Source: Ga0077555 sp050187415 (GTDB lineage: Bacteria; Pseudomonadota; Alphaproteobacteria; Rhizobiales; Hyphomicrobiaceae). From it: a stretch of 64,000 nucleotides of DNA. This document shows, in pieces, positions 47,033 to 57,434 of this stretch (positions within the stretch are counted from its first letter, which is position 1; each line of letters opens with the position of its first letter). The position numbers and the translations under genes are program-made. The notes under the pieces were generated by a model. The model saw only the letters and a list, made by a program, of their open reading frames with translations, had not been told where the DNA came from and ran no database searches. The stretch spans positions 1-64,000 of the forward strand of contig JBFWXN010000001.1 in the NCBI GenBank assembly GCA_050187415.1. Reading direction: 5' to 3'.

Positions 47033-47060
47033 GGGTCGGCACGAATGCCGGCCCTTTTTT
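47033..47060 (+). terminator. intrinsic terminator after pal
   Basis: A 9-bp stem (GGGTCGGCA/TGCCGGCCC, one G-T pair) with the tetraloop CGAA is followed by six T. The hairpin lies 30 bases after the pal stop codon. Confidence 0.9.
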
Positions 47061-47276
47061 GCGTCTGCTTCGCTCCGCCGCGTGAATGTGCCTGTTTCGC
47101 AACGGTGGGCCGCAACGTCACCACCAACAAAAATGTGCCCCAATGTCGCGCCAAACGAGGGGGGTAGTTCACACGCGGCGGGCGGTGAGATGGTAGCGGA
47201 CGTATCAAGTAAGGGCTTCATGCGCCTGATGTCTGGCGCGGCCACGATTGCCGGCGAGCCCCTGAATGGGAGGGGA

Positions 47277-48341
47277 ATGAACCGAGGCGCGCGGTCGGCC
47301 ATGCCCGCCGCCCACGTCCGGGCCACAGCTCGGTTTGCCGCAGTTGCCGCGCTGTCCCTGCTCGCGACTGTGGCAACGACCGCGGCCTCCGCGCAATCCA
47401 GTGGAACACCCGGAAAGAGCTGGTGGGACACGCGCAACGATCCGTCCCCGTCGACAGCTCCGCCGACCGCAACACCAGATTCCGCGCACGAAGTCCTGCT
47501 GGGAACGATCACGACCGGCCGGCCTTCCTCGGCCGATCGCGGCGACGTGGCCGACCAGATCCTCGCCGACGGACTCGACGCCTTGCGCCGTGGTGACGTC
47601 ATGCTGGGACGCCGTCGCCTGGAAGCGGTGATCGACGCCTATCCCGATTCGCCGGCGGCCTTCGCTGCGCGGCGGGAATTGGCCGCACTTTACAGTATCC
47701 CCGGCCGGAACTCGCCTACCAGTGGCGCCACCCCGCCGTCCGCCCGGTGGATCCCCGCCCAGAACAGCGCCCAGCCCGCCGGTCCGGACGTCCAGGCTCG
47801 CAACGTCGGCGCCACCGAGCCTGATAATCGCGGCACTTTGGCCAGGGAGGCGCGCGCTCGCGAGCGCCAATCGCGCCGCGACGAGCGCGTGCTTCGTGCC
47901 TTGAGCTTCGAGTTCCAGATGCAGGCCGGCGATCGCGTCTTCTTCGCCGAGAGCAGCGTCGAACTCGGCGCCCGGGCACGCGGCGTTCTATCGGCGCAGG
48001 CGCGCTGGCTCGGGCGATATCCCGATTTGCCGCTCGTGATCGAGGCCCACGCGGACGACGACAACGCCCGCGACCTGGACATCCAACTCTCGGAGCAGCG
48101 TGCACGGGCCGTGCAGGAGCGTCTCGTCGCAGCCGGCGTCGATCCTGCCCGCATCTCGATCACCGCGTTTGGTCGCGATCGTCCCGTCGCGACCTGCAGG
48201 TCGCCGGAGTGTGCGGCTCAGAACCGCCGGGTTATCACGCGCGTCGGTGGCCTTCCCGACCTTGACGCGGTCCATCGCAGCGTCGAGGAGCCGGCTTTGG
48301 CCATCGCCCCATCGCGCGCGGCGCCGTCGCGTCGCGACTGA
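47277..48341 (+). CDS. secreted CpoB/Pal-like hybrid protein (TPR-like + OmpA domain)
   Basis: This 354-residue envelope protein lies between pal and cpoB. After a signal (core RFAAVAALSLLATVATTAASAQ, cleavage near 40) comes a linker and a helical TPR-like segment (92-139, GLDALRRGDVMLGRRRLEAVIDAYPDSPA) that resembles the repeats of CpoB. A Pro/Ala-rich and basic spacer follows, then an OmpA-like domain (215-323) clearly related to Pal. It keeps Asp260 and Arg275, predicted to bind diaminopimelate, and the Cys pair (307, 312) as in Pal. There is no lipobox. Start uncertain: GGGAGG sits too close to ATG 47277; 47301 or 47190 are alternatives. Function unknown. Confidence 0.8.
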   Translation: MNRGARSAMPAAHVRATARFAAVAALSLLATVATTAASAQSSGTPGKSWWDTRNDPSPSTAPPTATPDSAHEVLLGTITTGRPSSADRGDVADQILADGLDALRRGDVMLGRRRLEAVIDAYPDSPAAFAARRELAALYSIPGRNSPTSGATPPSARWIPAQNSAQPAGPDVQARNVGATEPDNRGTLAREARARERQSRRDERVLRALSFEFQMQAGDRVFFAESSVELGARARGVLSAQARWLGRYPDLPLVIEAHADDDNARDLDIQLSEQRARAVQERLVAAGVDPARISITAFGRDRPVATCRSPECAAQNRRVITRVGGLPDLDAVHRSVEEPALAIAPSRAAPSRRD

Positions 48342-48488
48342 TGCGCGGGGGCTGCCGTCGTTCGCCATTGACAAGGCCTTGACCCGCGACACAGTTAGCG
48401 ACGCTTCGCTTGGCGCCCGGCGGCGTGCTCGCGGAGCCGCATGGATGCCGCAGGCCTGTATCGAACCGGGCATATCGGAGGAGCTGGC

Positions 48489-49457
48489 ATGAGCTTGCAA
48501 CGACCGTGGCTTCTCGCTCTGGCAATCGCATGCGGCGCATGGGCAATGACGGATGGCGTCGTCGCACAAGGTGCTCAGGCGCGCGGCAAGGCTGCCAAGG
48601 AGGCGGCCCGATCGGGCGACAGCGGCGATCCCCAACTGCGCGGGCGTGTCGAGCATATCGAGGAGCAGCTGGCCGACATGCAGGTCATCGTCGGCACACT
48701 CGAATCGCTCGGCCGTGGCGGCTCGCCCCGCGGTCCCGCAGGCGCAGGCGCGGCGGCGATCGGTGCTGGCGGCGGTGTCGACCAGGCCCGCATCGATAGC
48801 CTCGAAACCCAAGTCCGGGCTCTGGCGTCCCAGCTCGAGCAACTCTCGGGTCAGATTCGGCAGCTCAATGGTCAGCGTCGTGGAGACCTGGCGCCGACCG
48901 CCGTACCGGCAGTGCCGCCGGCGGGACCTGCCTTCGGCCAGGCGCCGCCGCCGGTGGCCGGGTTCGGGTCGACAACGGTGACCCAGCAAGGCGGCGGCGA
49001 TCCGATCGGACACATCCTCCGATCCGATTCGCCGCAGCCCGCGTCTGCCGCTCCCGGACTACCGCCATCAGCCAACGGCGCCAACCCGCGCGAACTCTAC
49101 GAGACGGCGTACGGCTACCTGCTGCAGCAGGACTACGGCGCCGCCGAAGCCGCGTTCGACGAGTTCCTGCGTCGCTTCCCGCAGGACCGGCTTGCCGCGG
49201 ACGCACAATATTGGCTCGGCGAGACGCTTTACGTGCAGCGTCGCTACAAGCCTGCCGGACAGGCCTTCCTCGCTGTCGTGGAAAAGCACAAGACTTCGGC
49301 CAAGGTGCCAAACAGCCTGCTGAAGCTCGCCCAATCCCTGGACCAGCTCGGCCAGAAGGATTGCGGCATCTATGCCGAGCTCGAAACCCGCTACCCGAAC
49401 GCCCCTGCCGACGTCCGCGTCAAGGCGCGCTCGCTGAAGCAGCGGCAGGGCTGCTGA
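48489..49457 (+). CDS. cpoB: CpoB (YbgF), Tol-Pal system coordinator
   Basis: CpoB links peptidoglycan synthesis to outer-membrane constriction. The 322-residue protein has a signal peptide (LLALAIACGAWAMTDGVVAQ, cleavage near 27) and a short trimerising coiled coil (RVEHIEEQLADMQVIVGTLES and SLETQVRALASQLEQLSGQIRQL). A Gly/Pro/Ala-rich linker is followed by three TPR-like repeats starting ELYETAYGYLLQQDYGAAEAAFDEFLRRFPQ. GGAGGAG precedes ATG 48489. The gene follows the hybrid protein by 147 bases and overlaps the region of the tilS ribosome site. Confidence 0.93.
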   Translation: MSLQRPWLLALAIACGAWAMTDGVVAQGAQARGKAAKEAARSGDSGDPQLRGRVEHIEEQLADMQVIVGTLESLGRGGSPRGPAGAGAAAIGAGGGVDQARIDSLETQVRALASQLEQLSGQIRQLNGQRRGDLAPTAVPAVPPAGPAFGQAPPPVAGFGSTTVTQQGGGDPIGHILRSDSPQPASAAPGLPPSANGANPRELYETAYGYLLQQDYGAAEAAFDEFLRRFPQDRLAADAQYWLGETLYVQRRYKPAGQAFLAVVEKHKTSAKVPNSLLKLAQSLDQLGQKDCGIYAELETRYPNAPADVRVKARSLKQRQGC

Positions 49458-49467
49458 GGCGATCGTG

Positions 49468-50910
49468 ATGCCGGGCGACGACGACGCCCCTATCGATGGC
49501 GACGAGCGGGATCGGTTGCTCGCGCCGCTGACAGCCTATCGCGTGATCGTGCTCGCCGTATCCGGCGGACCGGACAGTACGGCGCTCATGCATCTGGTTC
49601 GCGGTTGGAGTGGCTGGCGGGACGGCCCCGCGTCGGTCGTCGCGGTCACCGTCGATCATGGCCTTCGCGCCGAGTCGTCGGCCGAGGCGGACGACGTTGC
49701 GATCCTGGCGCGCGACCTCGGTATCGCGCATCGCATCGTCCGATGGGACGGGCCGGTACCGCCGTCGGGCCTGCAGGCAGCCGCCCGACGGGCGCGCTAC
49801 CGGCTGCTGTCCGAGGTCGCCGTCGAAAACGCCGCGGCTTCGGGTGGCCCGGCGGCGATCGTTACCGCCCACACCGCCGATGATCAGGCAGAGACGTTGA
49901 TCATGCGCCTCGCCCGCGGTAGCGGGCTCGATGGTCTCGCCGCGATTCGATCGCACAGCACGGCGCCCGGCGCAGACGGCGCAGGCGAGAGTACTGCATG
50001 CCACCTGATCCGGCCGTTTCTGTCCATCGCGCGCAGCCGTCTCCTCGCCACGCTCGCGTCCGAGTCGATCCCCTTCGCCGACGATCCGAGCAATCGCGAC
50101 CGACGCTTCGAGCGCGTGCGCGTGCGTGAGGCGCTGGACGTGCTGGCAACGCTCGGCGTCACGCGTGCGGCGCTGCAGCGGTCGGCAAGGCGCCTCCAGG
50201 CCGCGCACGAGGTGGTCGAAGGTGCCGCCGATGAATGCGAGGCCCGCTCGGTCCGCTCGATTGGCGGACTGGTCTACGAGATCGACCGGGATGTCGTTGC
50301 CGGCGCCCCCGTCGATACTGCCGTTCGCGTCATCGGGCGCATGTTGAGGCGTGCCGGTGGTGCCGCGCCGCACGCCGATCTCGGTTCGGTGGAGGCAGCC
50401 GTTCTCCGCCTGGTCGCCGGCTCGGCCAACCGACCCTTTACCCTCGGCGGCTGTATCGTCGAGTGCGCGCGCCTGAAGGCGATGTCGGCCATGGTCGTTC
50501 GCGTCTACCGCGAGCCGGATCGCGACGGCGGGCTGCCGCGCATCGTTTTGGCGCCGGGCGAGACGGCGTTTTGGGACGAGCGCTTTCGGGTCGCGGTGAG
50601 CCAAGATTACGCAGGACGGGTCGAGGTCGGTCCCCTGGACGAGGATTGGGCAACCCTGTGCGTCGCGCACCCCGATCTCGTCCGCATCGGGTTGCCACGC
50701 GCGGCCGCTCGCGGCATCCCCGCATTCAGGCAGTCCGGGAGGTTGGTTGCCGTGCCGCTTCTCTCCGCTCTGTTGCAGGGCCAAGCCGCCGAGGGAGCGG
50801 CGGGCGAATTGGCCGGTTCGATGGGCCGATCGACGGATGGCGCCCCGACCCCCGTATTTGTGACCATCGAATGGCCGCGGCGGCTCCGCGGCGCGAGCGC
50901 CCAGCGATAA
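49468..50910 (+). CDS. tilS: tRNA(Ile)-lysidine synthetase TilS
   Basis: TilS adds lysine to C34 of the tRNA-Ile CAU anticodon. The 480-residue protein has the PP-loop AVSGGPDSTALMHL near residue 30, TVDHGLRAESSAEADDV near 62-80, and TAHTADDQAETLIMRLARGSGLDGL near 132-157. A C-terminal domain closes the protein. ATG 49468 sits eight bases after GAGG of the cpoB end; GTG 49465 is the alternative. This is the conserved order cpoB-tilS-ftsH of alphaproteobacteria. Confidence 0.95.
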   Translation: MPGDDDAPIDGDERDRLLAPLTAYRVIVLAVSGGPDSTALMHLVRGWSGWRDGPASVVAVTVDHGLRAESSAEADDVAILARDLGIAHRIVRWDGPVPPSGLQAAARRARYRLLSEVAVENAAASGGPAAIVTAHTADDQAETLIMRLARGSGLDGLAAIRSHSTAPGADGAGESTACHLIRPFLSIARSRLLATLASESIPFADDPSNRDRRFERVRVREALDVLATLGVTRAALQRSARRLQAAHEVVEGAADECEARSVRSIGGLVYEIDRDVVAGAPVDTAVRVIGRMLRRAGGAAPHADLGSVEAAVLRLVAGSANRPFTLGGCIVECARLKAMSAMVVRVYREPDRDGGLPRIVLAPGETAFWDERFRVAVSQDYAGRVEVGPLDEDWATLCVAHPDLVRIGLPRAAARGIPAFRQSGRLVAVPLLSALLQGQAAEGAAGELAGSMGRSTDGAPTPVFVTIEWPRRLRGASAQR

Positions 50911-50953
50911 TGGAAAAACCGCCATCGAGGTGCTTAGTCATATCGTCGCCAAA

Positions 50954-50985
50954 CTTGGCAAGAGTCCTGCACATCCCTATGTTAG
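50954..50985 (+). promoter_or_regulatory. candidate sigma-32 (heat-shock) promoter of ftsH
   Basis: CTTG at 50954-50957, an 18-base spacer, then CCTATGTTAG (50976-50985) matches the alphaproteobacterial heat-shock consensus CTTG-N17/18-CYTATNTNNG at every fixed base. It lies in the 171-base gap between tilS and ftsH, about 97 bases before the ftsH start. FtsH is a known heat-shock protease, so the placement is sensible. Confidence 0.75.
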
Positions 50986-51081
50986 ACGGGCCGCCTCAGC
51001 TCACCATGGTCACCCCCTGGTAGCCGGACAGGCACCGTGGCCTTGTCGGCGAGGCGGTGCGCGCCCCAGGAAGGGACATCG

Positions 51082-53019
<1,938 letters not shown>

Positions 53020-53056
53020 GCGCCCCGAAGCAATCGGCGCGCCGTTAAGCGCGACC

Positions 53057-53087
53057 AAGGGCGGCAGCAATGCCGCCCTTTGTATTT
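53057..53087 (+). terminator. intrinsic terminator after ftsH
   Basis: A perfect 10-bp stem (AAGGGCGGCA/TGCCGCCCTT) with tetraloop GCAA is followed by TGTATTT. It lies 37 bases after the ftsH stop. Confidence 0.85.
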
Positions 53088-53207
53088 CAGCGGCCTTGTC
53101 CCTCGACGGCATAGGGTTGGAGCGCCTCCGGCTGCTGCGAGCGTCGGTCTTGCGGATCGTTGCCACTCGCGCCGCTGCCGCCGACCGTGTAACGCCTGCC
53201 GCGGAGA

Positions 53208-53987
53208 TCAGCGTGCCACCCATCCACCGTCGATCGAGTAGTTCGCGCCGGTGATCGAGCGGGCCTCCTCGCTGGCGAGGAAGGCACACAGCGCGCCGAC
53301 CTCGTCGACCGTCACGAAACGTCCGGTCGGCTGTGACGCGAGCACCTTCTTCTTGGCGGCTTCTTCGGTGATGCCCTCCGACCTGGCGAGGTCGGGGATC
53401 TGCTTTTCCACCAGCGGGGTCCACACGAAGCCAGGCGAGATCGCGTTGCAGGTGATGTTGGTCTCGGCAACCTCCAGCGCCACCACCTTGGTCAGGCCGG
53501 CCAGGCCATGCTTGGCCGCGACGTAGGCCGCCTTGAACGGCGAGGCAACAAGGCTGTGCGCCGAGCACAGGTTGATGATGCGGCCCCAGTTTCGCGTTTT
53601 CATGCCAGGGAGTGCGGCGCGGATCGTGTGGAACGACGATGAAAGGTTGATGGCGATGATCGCATCCCACTTCTCGATCGGGAACGTCTCGATCGGCGAG
53701 ACGTGCTGGATGCCCGCATTATTGACGACGATGTCGACCGAGCCGTTGTCGCGCTCGCATTTGGCTACCATCTCGGCGATCTGATTGTGGCGCAGCATAT
53801 CAGCGGCGTCGAACGTCACTTTCGTGCCGAATTCGGCGACGGACCGGATGGCCTCGGCGTTGTCCGCCTCGGAGCCGAGCCCGTTGACCACAACATTGGC
53901 GCCGGCCTTCGCGAGAGCACAGGCCATGGCATGGCCGATACCCGAGGTCGAGCCGGTGACGATGGCGTTCTTGCCTTTTAGCGACAT
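53208..53987 (-). CDS. bdhA: 3-hydroxybutyrate dehydrogenase (SDR)
   Basis: This NAD-dependent D-3-hydroxybutyrate dehydrogenase of 259 residues belongs to polyhydroxybutyrate and ketone-body metabolism. It has the SDR start NAIVTGSTSGIGHAMACALA, NNAGIQHVSPIETFP at about 92-106, Ser-Tyr-Lys in LCSAHSLVASPFKAAYVAAKHG, and the subgroup landmark GFVWTPLVEKQIPDLAR, typical of BdhA. The C-terminus ends SIDGGWVAR. The start ATG 53987 begins at the conserved SLKGKNAIVTG; the upstream frame is not family-like. The next gene on this strand is the GT39-like transferase, 28 bases further upstream, whose end faces it. Confidence 0.92.
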   Translation of the reverse strand: MSLKGKNAIVTGSTSGIGHAMACALAKAGANVVVNGLGSEADNAEAIRSVAEFGTKVTFDAADMLRHNQIAEMVAKCERDNGSVDIVVNNAGIQHVSPIETFPIEKWDAIIAINLSSSFHTIRAALPGMKTRNWGRIINLCSAHSLVASPFKAAYVAAKHGLAGLTKVVALEVAETNITCNAISPGFVWTPLVEKQIPDLARSEGITEEAAKKKVLASQPTGRFVTVDEVGALCAFLASEEARSITGANYSIDGGWVAR

Positions 53988-54015
53988 GGGTTCTCTCTCC
54001 GATTGGGCTCTTGCC

Positions 54016-55533
54016 TCAGCCGCCTGCGTAGCCTTCGAGCTTGATGAAACGCACGTGCCGCGGCTTTCCGAAGCCCGCGGGGACGTCCTCGCGGCGCACT
54101 TCGTTCGCCCGCGCGAAGTTGCTGGTGATGCGTTGGGCATCGGCCCGCACCGAGACCAGCAGGACGGGGCCTTTGGTCTTGGCCTGGAACGGTCGCGTCA
54201 TCTCGTAGTGATCGAGCGGACGCGGGCCCGACAGCCAAGCTTTGATGGGTGTCTCGTCGTGTCGCATGTAGTAGAGCAACTCGGCCGTCACGGCGCGCTC
54301 GTCTGCGATTACGGCGGCGTAGGGCGACCCCGTGGCGCGCGCTTCGGCGAGCATGGCCTCGGTCCGCGCGCCAAGCTCCTTCCAGCCGAGCGTGCGTTCG
54401 AACGGATCGCCGCCCAGCGGCAGCTTGACGCGTCCGGCCAGCGTCGTCCCCGCCACCAGCACCACCATGATGGCCAGATGCAGCGCCAGCGATGCCTTCA
54501 GCCACCGATCGAGCCCGAGCCGAAGCAAGATCGCGGGAACCAGGATCGACCCGGCCACGTAAGCCGTTGCGGCCCAGTTCGCATGAGCCCTCGAGATGAA
54601 TGCCTGGGCCGTGATGACGGCCAGCACCGGCGCGATAAAACACACGAGCAGACGGTCTGCTGGGGAGAACCCTTCGCGCCAGCCGCGATAGAACCCGAGC
54701 GCCAGCCCGCCGAGCAGGATCGGCCCGAACACCGCAGCCTGCGATGCCATGAACTCGAACCCCTTGCCGATCTTGAGAAGCTGCCCGCCCCATTTCGCGT
54801 TGTCGGCGGTGTGCGCGAAGGTGGCGAACTTGTGCGCCGCGTTCCAGGCGAGGTTCGGCGCGATCAGCACGACGCCGAGCGCCAGCCCCGCCCATAGCCT
54901 GGGATCGCGCAACAATCCCCTGGCCGAGGGCGTCACCAGGAACCAGACCGCCAGCGATGCGGGAAAGAATGCCATCGCGTACTTGGCGTTGAGCCCGAGC
55001 CCGAGGCCGAGGCCGAGCGCCAGTGCCGGCGCCCACCCGTCCCGCTCCTGCTCGAGCCCGATCAGTCCGAGCAATGCCAGCGCCCAGGCCGCCAGCAACG
55101 GCACGTCGGTCGAGATGATCCCCGATGAGAGGGTGACGCCCGGCAGCGTTGCGAATGTCACCCCCGCCCACAGGCCGACGCGCCCGTCGTAGAGGCGGCG
55201 GCCGATGAAGTAGACCATCCCGGCCGTGAATGTGTGCAGCAGCGGAGCCGCCAGCCGCACGCAGAACGTGCTGTCGCCACACACAGCGCGCGCTGCTCCG
55301 ATCAGCGCCGCGATCAGGGGGGGCTTCGAGTAGTAGCCGAACGACGGCTCCCGCGACCATGTCCAGTACTGCGCTTCGTCAAAAAAGAGATCGGTGTTGT
55401 TGAGAGCAAGCGCGACGAGCCTCACCGCCAACAACCCGAACAATGCCGCTGCGAGCAGCGCGTGGGTCCCCTGGTGGCCGGCGTCCAGTGCGGGCGACGT
55501 CAGCGCACGTCGCATGGCCAGCGCACGTCTCAT
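54016..55533 (-). CDS. GT39/GT83-like membrane glycosyltransferase (ArnT/RgtA type)
   Basis: This polyprenyl-phosphate-sugar-dependent transferase of 505 residues has around 10-12 membrane spans. The first periplasmic loop has the catalytic Asp-Glu in NNTDLFFDEAQYWTWSREP followed by GYYSKPPLIAAL, exactly as in ArnT, PMT and the Rhizobium RgtA-D family. A periplasmic C-terminal domain follows (TLGWKELGARTEAML). It most likely transfers a sugar or aminosugar to lipid A or core. A GT2 and LAB_N pair, divergent by 359 bases, could make the donor. ATG 55533 or 55515 are both possible starts. Specificity is unknown. Confidence 0.86.
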   Translation of the reverse strand: MRRALAMRRALTSPALDAGHQGTHALLAAALFGLLAVRLVALALNNTDLFFDEAQYWTWSREPSFGYYSKPPLIAALIGAARAVCGDSTFCVRLAAPLLHTFTAGMVYFIGRRLYDGRVGLWAGVTFATLPGVTLSSGIISTDVPLLAAWALALLGLIGLEQERDGWAPALALGLGLGLGLNAKYAMAFFPASLAVWFLVTPSARGLLRDPRLWAGLALGVVLIAPNLAWNAAHKFATFAHTADNAKWGGQLLKIGKGFEFMASQAAVFGPILLGGLALGFYRGWREGFSPADRLLVCFIAPVLAVITAQAFISRAHANWAATAYVAGSILVPAILLRLGLDRWLKASLALHLAIMVVLVAGTTLAGRVKLPLGGDPFERTLGWKELGARTEAMLAEARATGSPYAAVIADERAVTAELLYYMRHDETPIKAWLSGPRPLDHYEMTRPFQAKTKGPVLLVSVRADAQRITSNFARANEVRREDVPAGFGKPRHVRFIKLEGYAGG

Positions 55534-55892
55534 GAGATGCGTGTCCCTTCCTGTGGCAGCGCTGCATCGCCAGGCGCACCGGATTGTGCCAGCCCGGACG
55601 TTCGACGGTCGGGGTCGCGGGCCGGAGGATGTCCCGCGACATTCCATGCCCGACGCTCCGCGGCTCGTGTACCGTGCCTGCCGGCCGCACGAAAGCCCGA
55701 AAGGTAGTCTCCAGTGACGGCCGAAGGGGCGGAGCCGACGAACTGCGGGCGTTCCTTTATCGTGGATAGGCGAGTGCCGCGTCAGGTCGGCGCATGGGCG
55801 GCAGTTGGGCTCTATGTCATGTCGGGCCCAACGTCATGCCGGTCCACGTCGGAAGGCGGACGAGCCGCTGCTGTTGCGGGAGCGCGAGCGCC

Positions 55893-56705
55893 ATGCGTGT
55901 CACGGTAGTCATTCCTGCTCTCAATGAGGCCGGCAACATCGGCCGCCTGATCGAGGAAACCTACGTCAGGGTCCCGGCAGCCACGCTTGCCGAGCTGATC
56001 GTCGTCGACGACTGCAGCGAAGACACGACGGGGGCCGAAGTGAAGGCCCTCATCGAGCGCGGTTCGCTGCCGGGGTTGCGCTATCTGCGCCACGGCGAGC
56101 GGAGCGGCCAGAGCGCCGCGATGCGCACGGGCATCCTCGCAGCAACGAGCCCTGTCATCGCCACCATGGACGGCGACGGCCAGAACGACCCTGCGGACAT
56201 CCCCCGCCTCGTTGCGCTGCTCGCGGCTCCCGGCACCAAGGGTCCCGCGCTGGTCGGCGGCGTCCGGACCGATCGCAAGGCGGAGGGCTCGAAGCGGCTC
56301 GCCTCGCGCTTCGCCAACTGGCTGCGTGACCGCATCCTGAAGGACCAATGTCCGGATACCGGGTGCGGCATCAAGGCCTACTGGCGCGAGGCGTTCCTGC
56401 GGCTGCCGTTCTTCACCTCGATGCACCGCTATCTGCCGGCGCTGTTCATCACCTACGGCCATGAGGTCGCCTATGCGCCGGTCAACGATCGCCCGCGGAT
56501 CGCCGGCCGTTCCAAGTATACGAACTTAGGTCGGGCCATCGTCGGCATCTACGATCTGGTCGGGGTATCGTGGTTGCGCCGCCGAACGAAGGTGCCTCCC
56601 ATCGTCGAGGACAAGCCGGAGGGCCGGCAGATTTCGGACTTTTCGAGCCGCCTCAAGTTGTCGGATGGGCCATCGCGTCGCACGGGCCAAGCCGACACGC
56701 CGTGA
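55893..56705 (+). CDS. GT2 glycosyltransferase, polyprenyl-phosphate sugar synthase-like
   Basis: This dolichyl-phosphate-mannose-synthase-like GT2 enzyme has 270 residues. It starts VTVVIPALNEAGNIGRLIEE, then IVVDDCSEDTTG, the acidic motif ATMDGDGQNDPADIPRL near residue 90-104, and RFANWLRDRILKDQCPDTGCGIKAY. These are the standard segments of DPM1, ArnC and RgtE, which charge polyprenyl phosphate with a sugar. No large C-terminal membrane domain is present. GGGAG precedes the ATG. Followed 92 bases later by a LAB_N membrane protein. Together with the GT39-like gene they form an envelope sugar-transfer set. Confidence 0.87.
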   Translation: MRVTVVIPALNEAGNIGRLIEETYVRVPAATLAELIVVDDCSEDTTGAEVKALIERGSLPGLRYLRHGERSGQSAAMRTGILAATSPVIATMDGDGQNDPADIPRLVALLAAPGTKGPALVGGVRTDRKAEGSKRLASRFANWLRDRILKDQCPDTGCGIKAYWREAFLRLPFFTSMHRYLPALFITYGHEVAYAPVNDRPRIAGRSKYTNLGRAIVGIYDLVGVSWLRRRTKVPPIVEDKPEGRQISDFSSRLKLSDGPSRRTGQADTP

Positions 56706-56796
56706 TAACGCCAATTCAGCTTCGCCGCCGGGGCGGACGAGGGTTGCCGGAGCCGCGCAATCAACGCCAGACAGTCACCATCGGGGATCACTCGCT

Positions 56797-57237
56797 ATGA
56801 TCACGGCCAAGCTAGCCGCGTGGTGGGCCGACGTCTCGGTCACCGAAATGATCTGGGTGGTGGTTGGCATCGTTGCCCAGCTCATGTTCTCGATGCGCTT
56901 CCTGATCCAGTGGATCGCCAGCGAGCGGGCTAGGCAGTCGATCGTGCCGGAAGCGTTCTGGTACTTCTCGGTGCTCGGTGGCGCGCTGCTCTTCGCTTAT
57001 GCCACGTACCGTCTCGATCCTGTCTTCATGCTGGGGCAGGGTATGGGTCTCTTCATCTATGCCCGAAACATCCAGCTCATCTGGAAGGACAAGGTGCTCG
57101 TCCGCGATGGTGCCGTACAGCGGATGTCCGAGTCGGGATCGGAGGCTGCAACTGCGGTCGGCGCGGGCGCGATCGCCGAGGCTTCGTCCCGTGCGGGCAT
57201 AGACGAGGGGCGAGACCTGCGCCGCGCTGCCGGCTGA
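56797..57237 (+). CDS. LAB_N domain (lipid-A-disaccharide synthase N-terminal) membrane protein
   Basis: This small membrane protein of 146 residues has three spans. The hallmark is MFSMRFLIQWIASERARQSIVPEAFWYFSVLGGALLFAYATYRLDPVFMLGQGMGLFIYARNIQLIWK, the LAB_N domain often fused to or beside polyprenyl sugar transferases. In rhizobia an analogous small protein (RgtF-like) is reported beside the GT2 RgtE; that comparison is from memory. The tail of about 45 residues is Ala/Glu/Ser-rich and poorly conserved. GGGGATC lies before the ATG. Probably co-transcribed with the GT2 gene. Confidence 0.88.
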   Translation: MITAKLAAWWADVSVTEMIWVVVGIVAQLMFSMRFLIQWIASERARQSIVPEAFWYFSVLGGALLFAYATYRLDPVFMLGQGMGLFIYARNIQLIWKDKVLVRDGAVQRMSESGSEAATAVGAGAIAEASSRAGIDEGRDLRRAAG

Positions 57238-57434
57238 CACGTCGGATCGAAGTTGCGCCCCGAGCCTCGGACGAGATTGGACGGCGGATTCAGGAACTGA
57301 AGCCGTTTCGAACCTGTACGCGTCCAAGGTAACTTTGCACTGGGAATTGGCTCCCTGTCCGGCTTCGAGAAGAGGTGAATTTCGAGGCCGTTGCTTCAGG
57401 CAGCGTCGCGAGGCGCGAAGAGCAGGTGTGTGTG

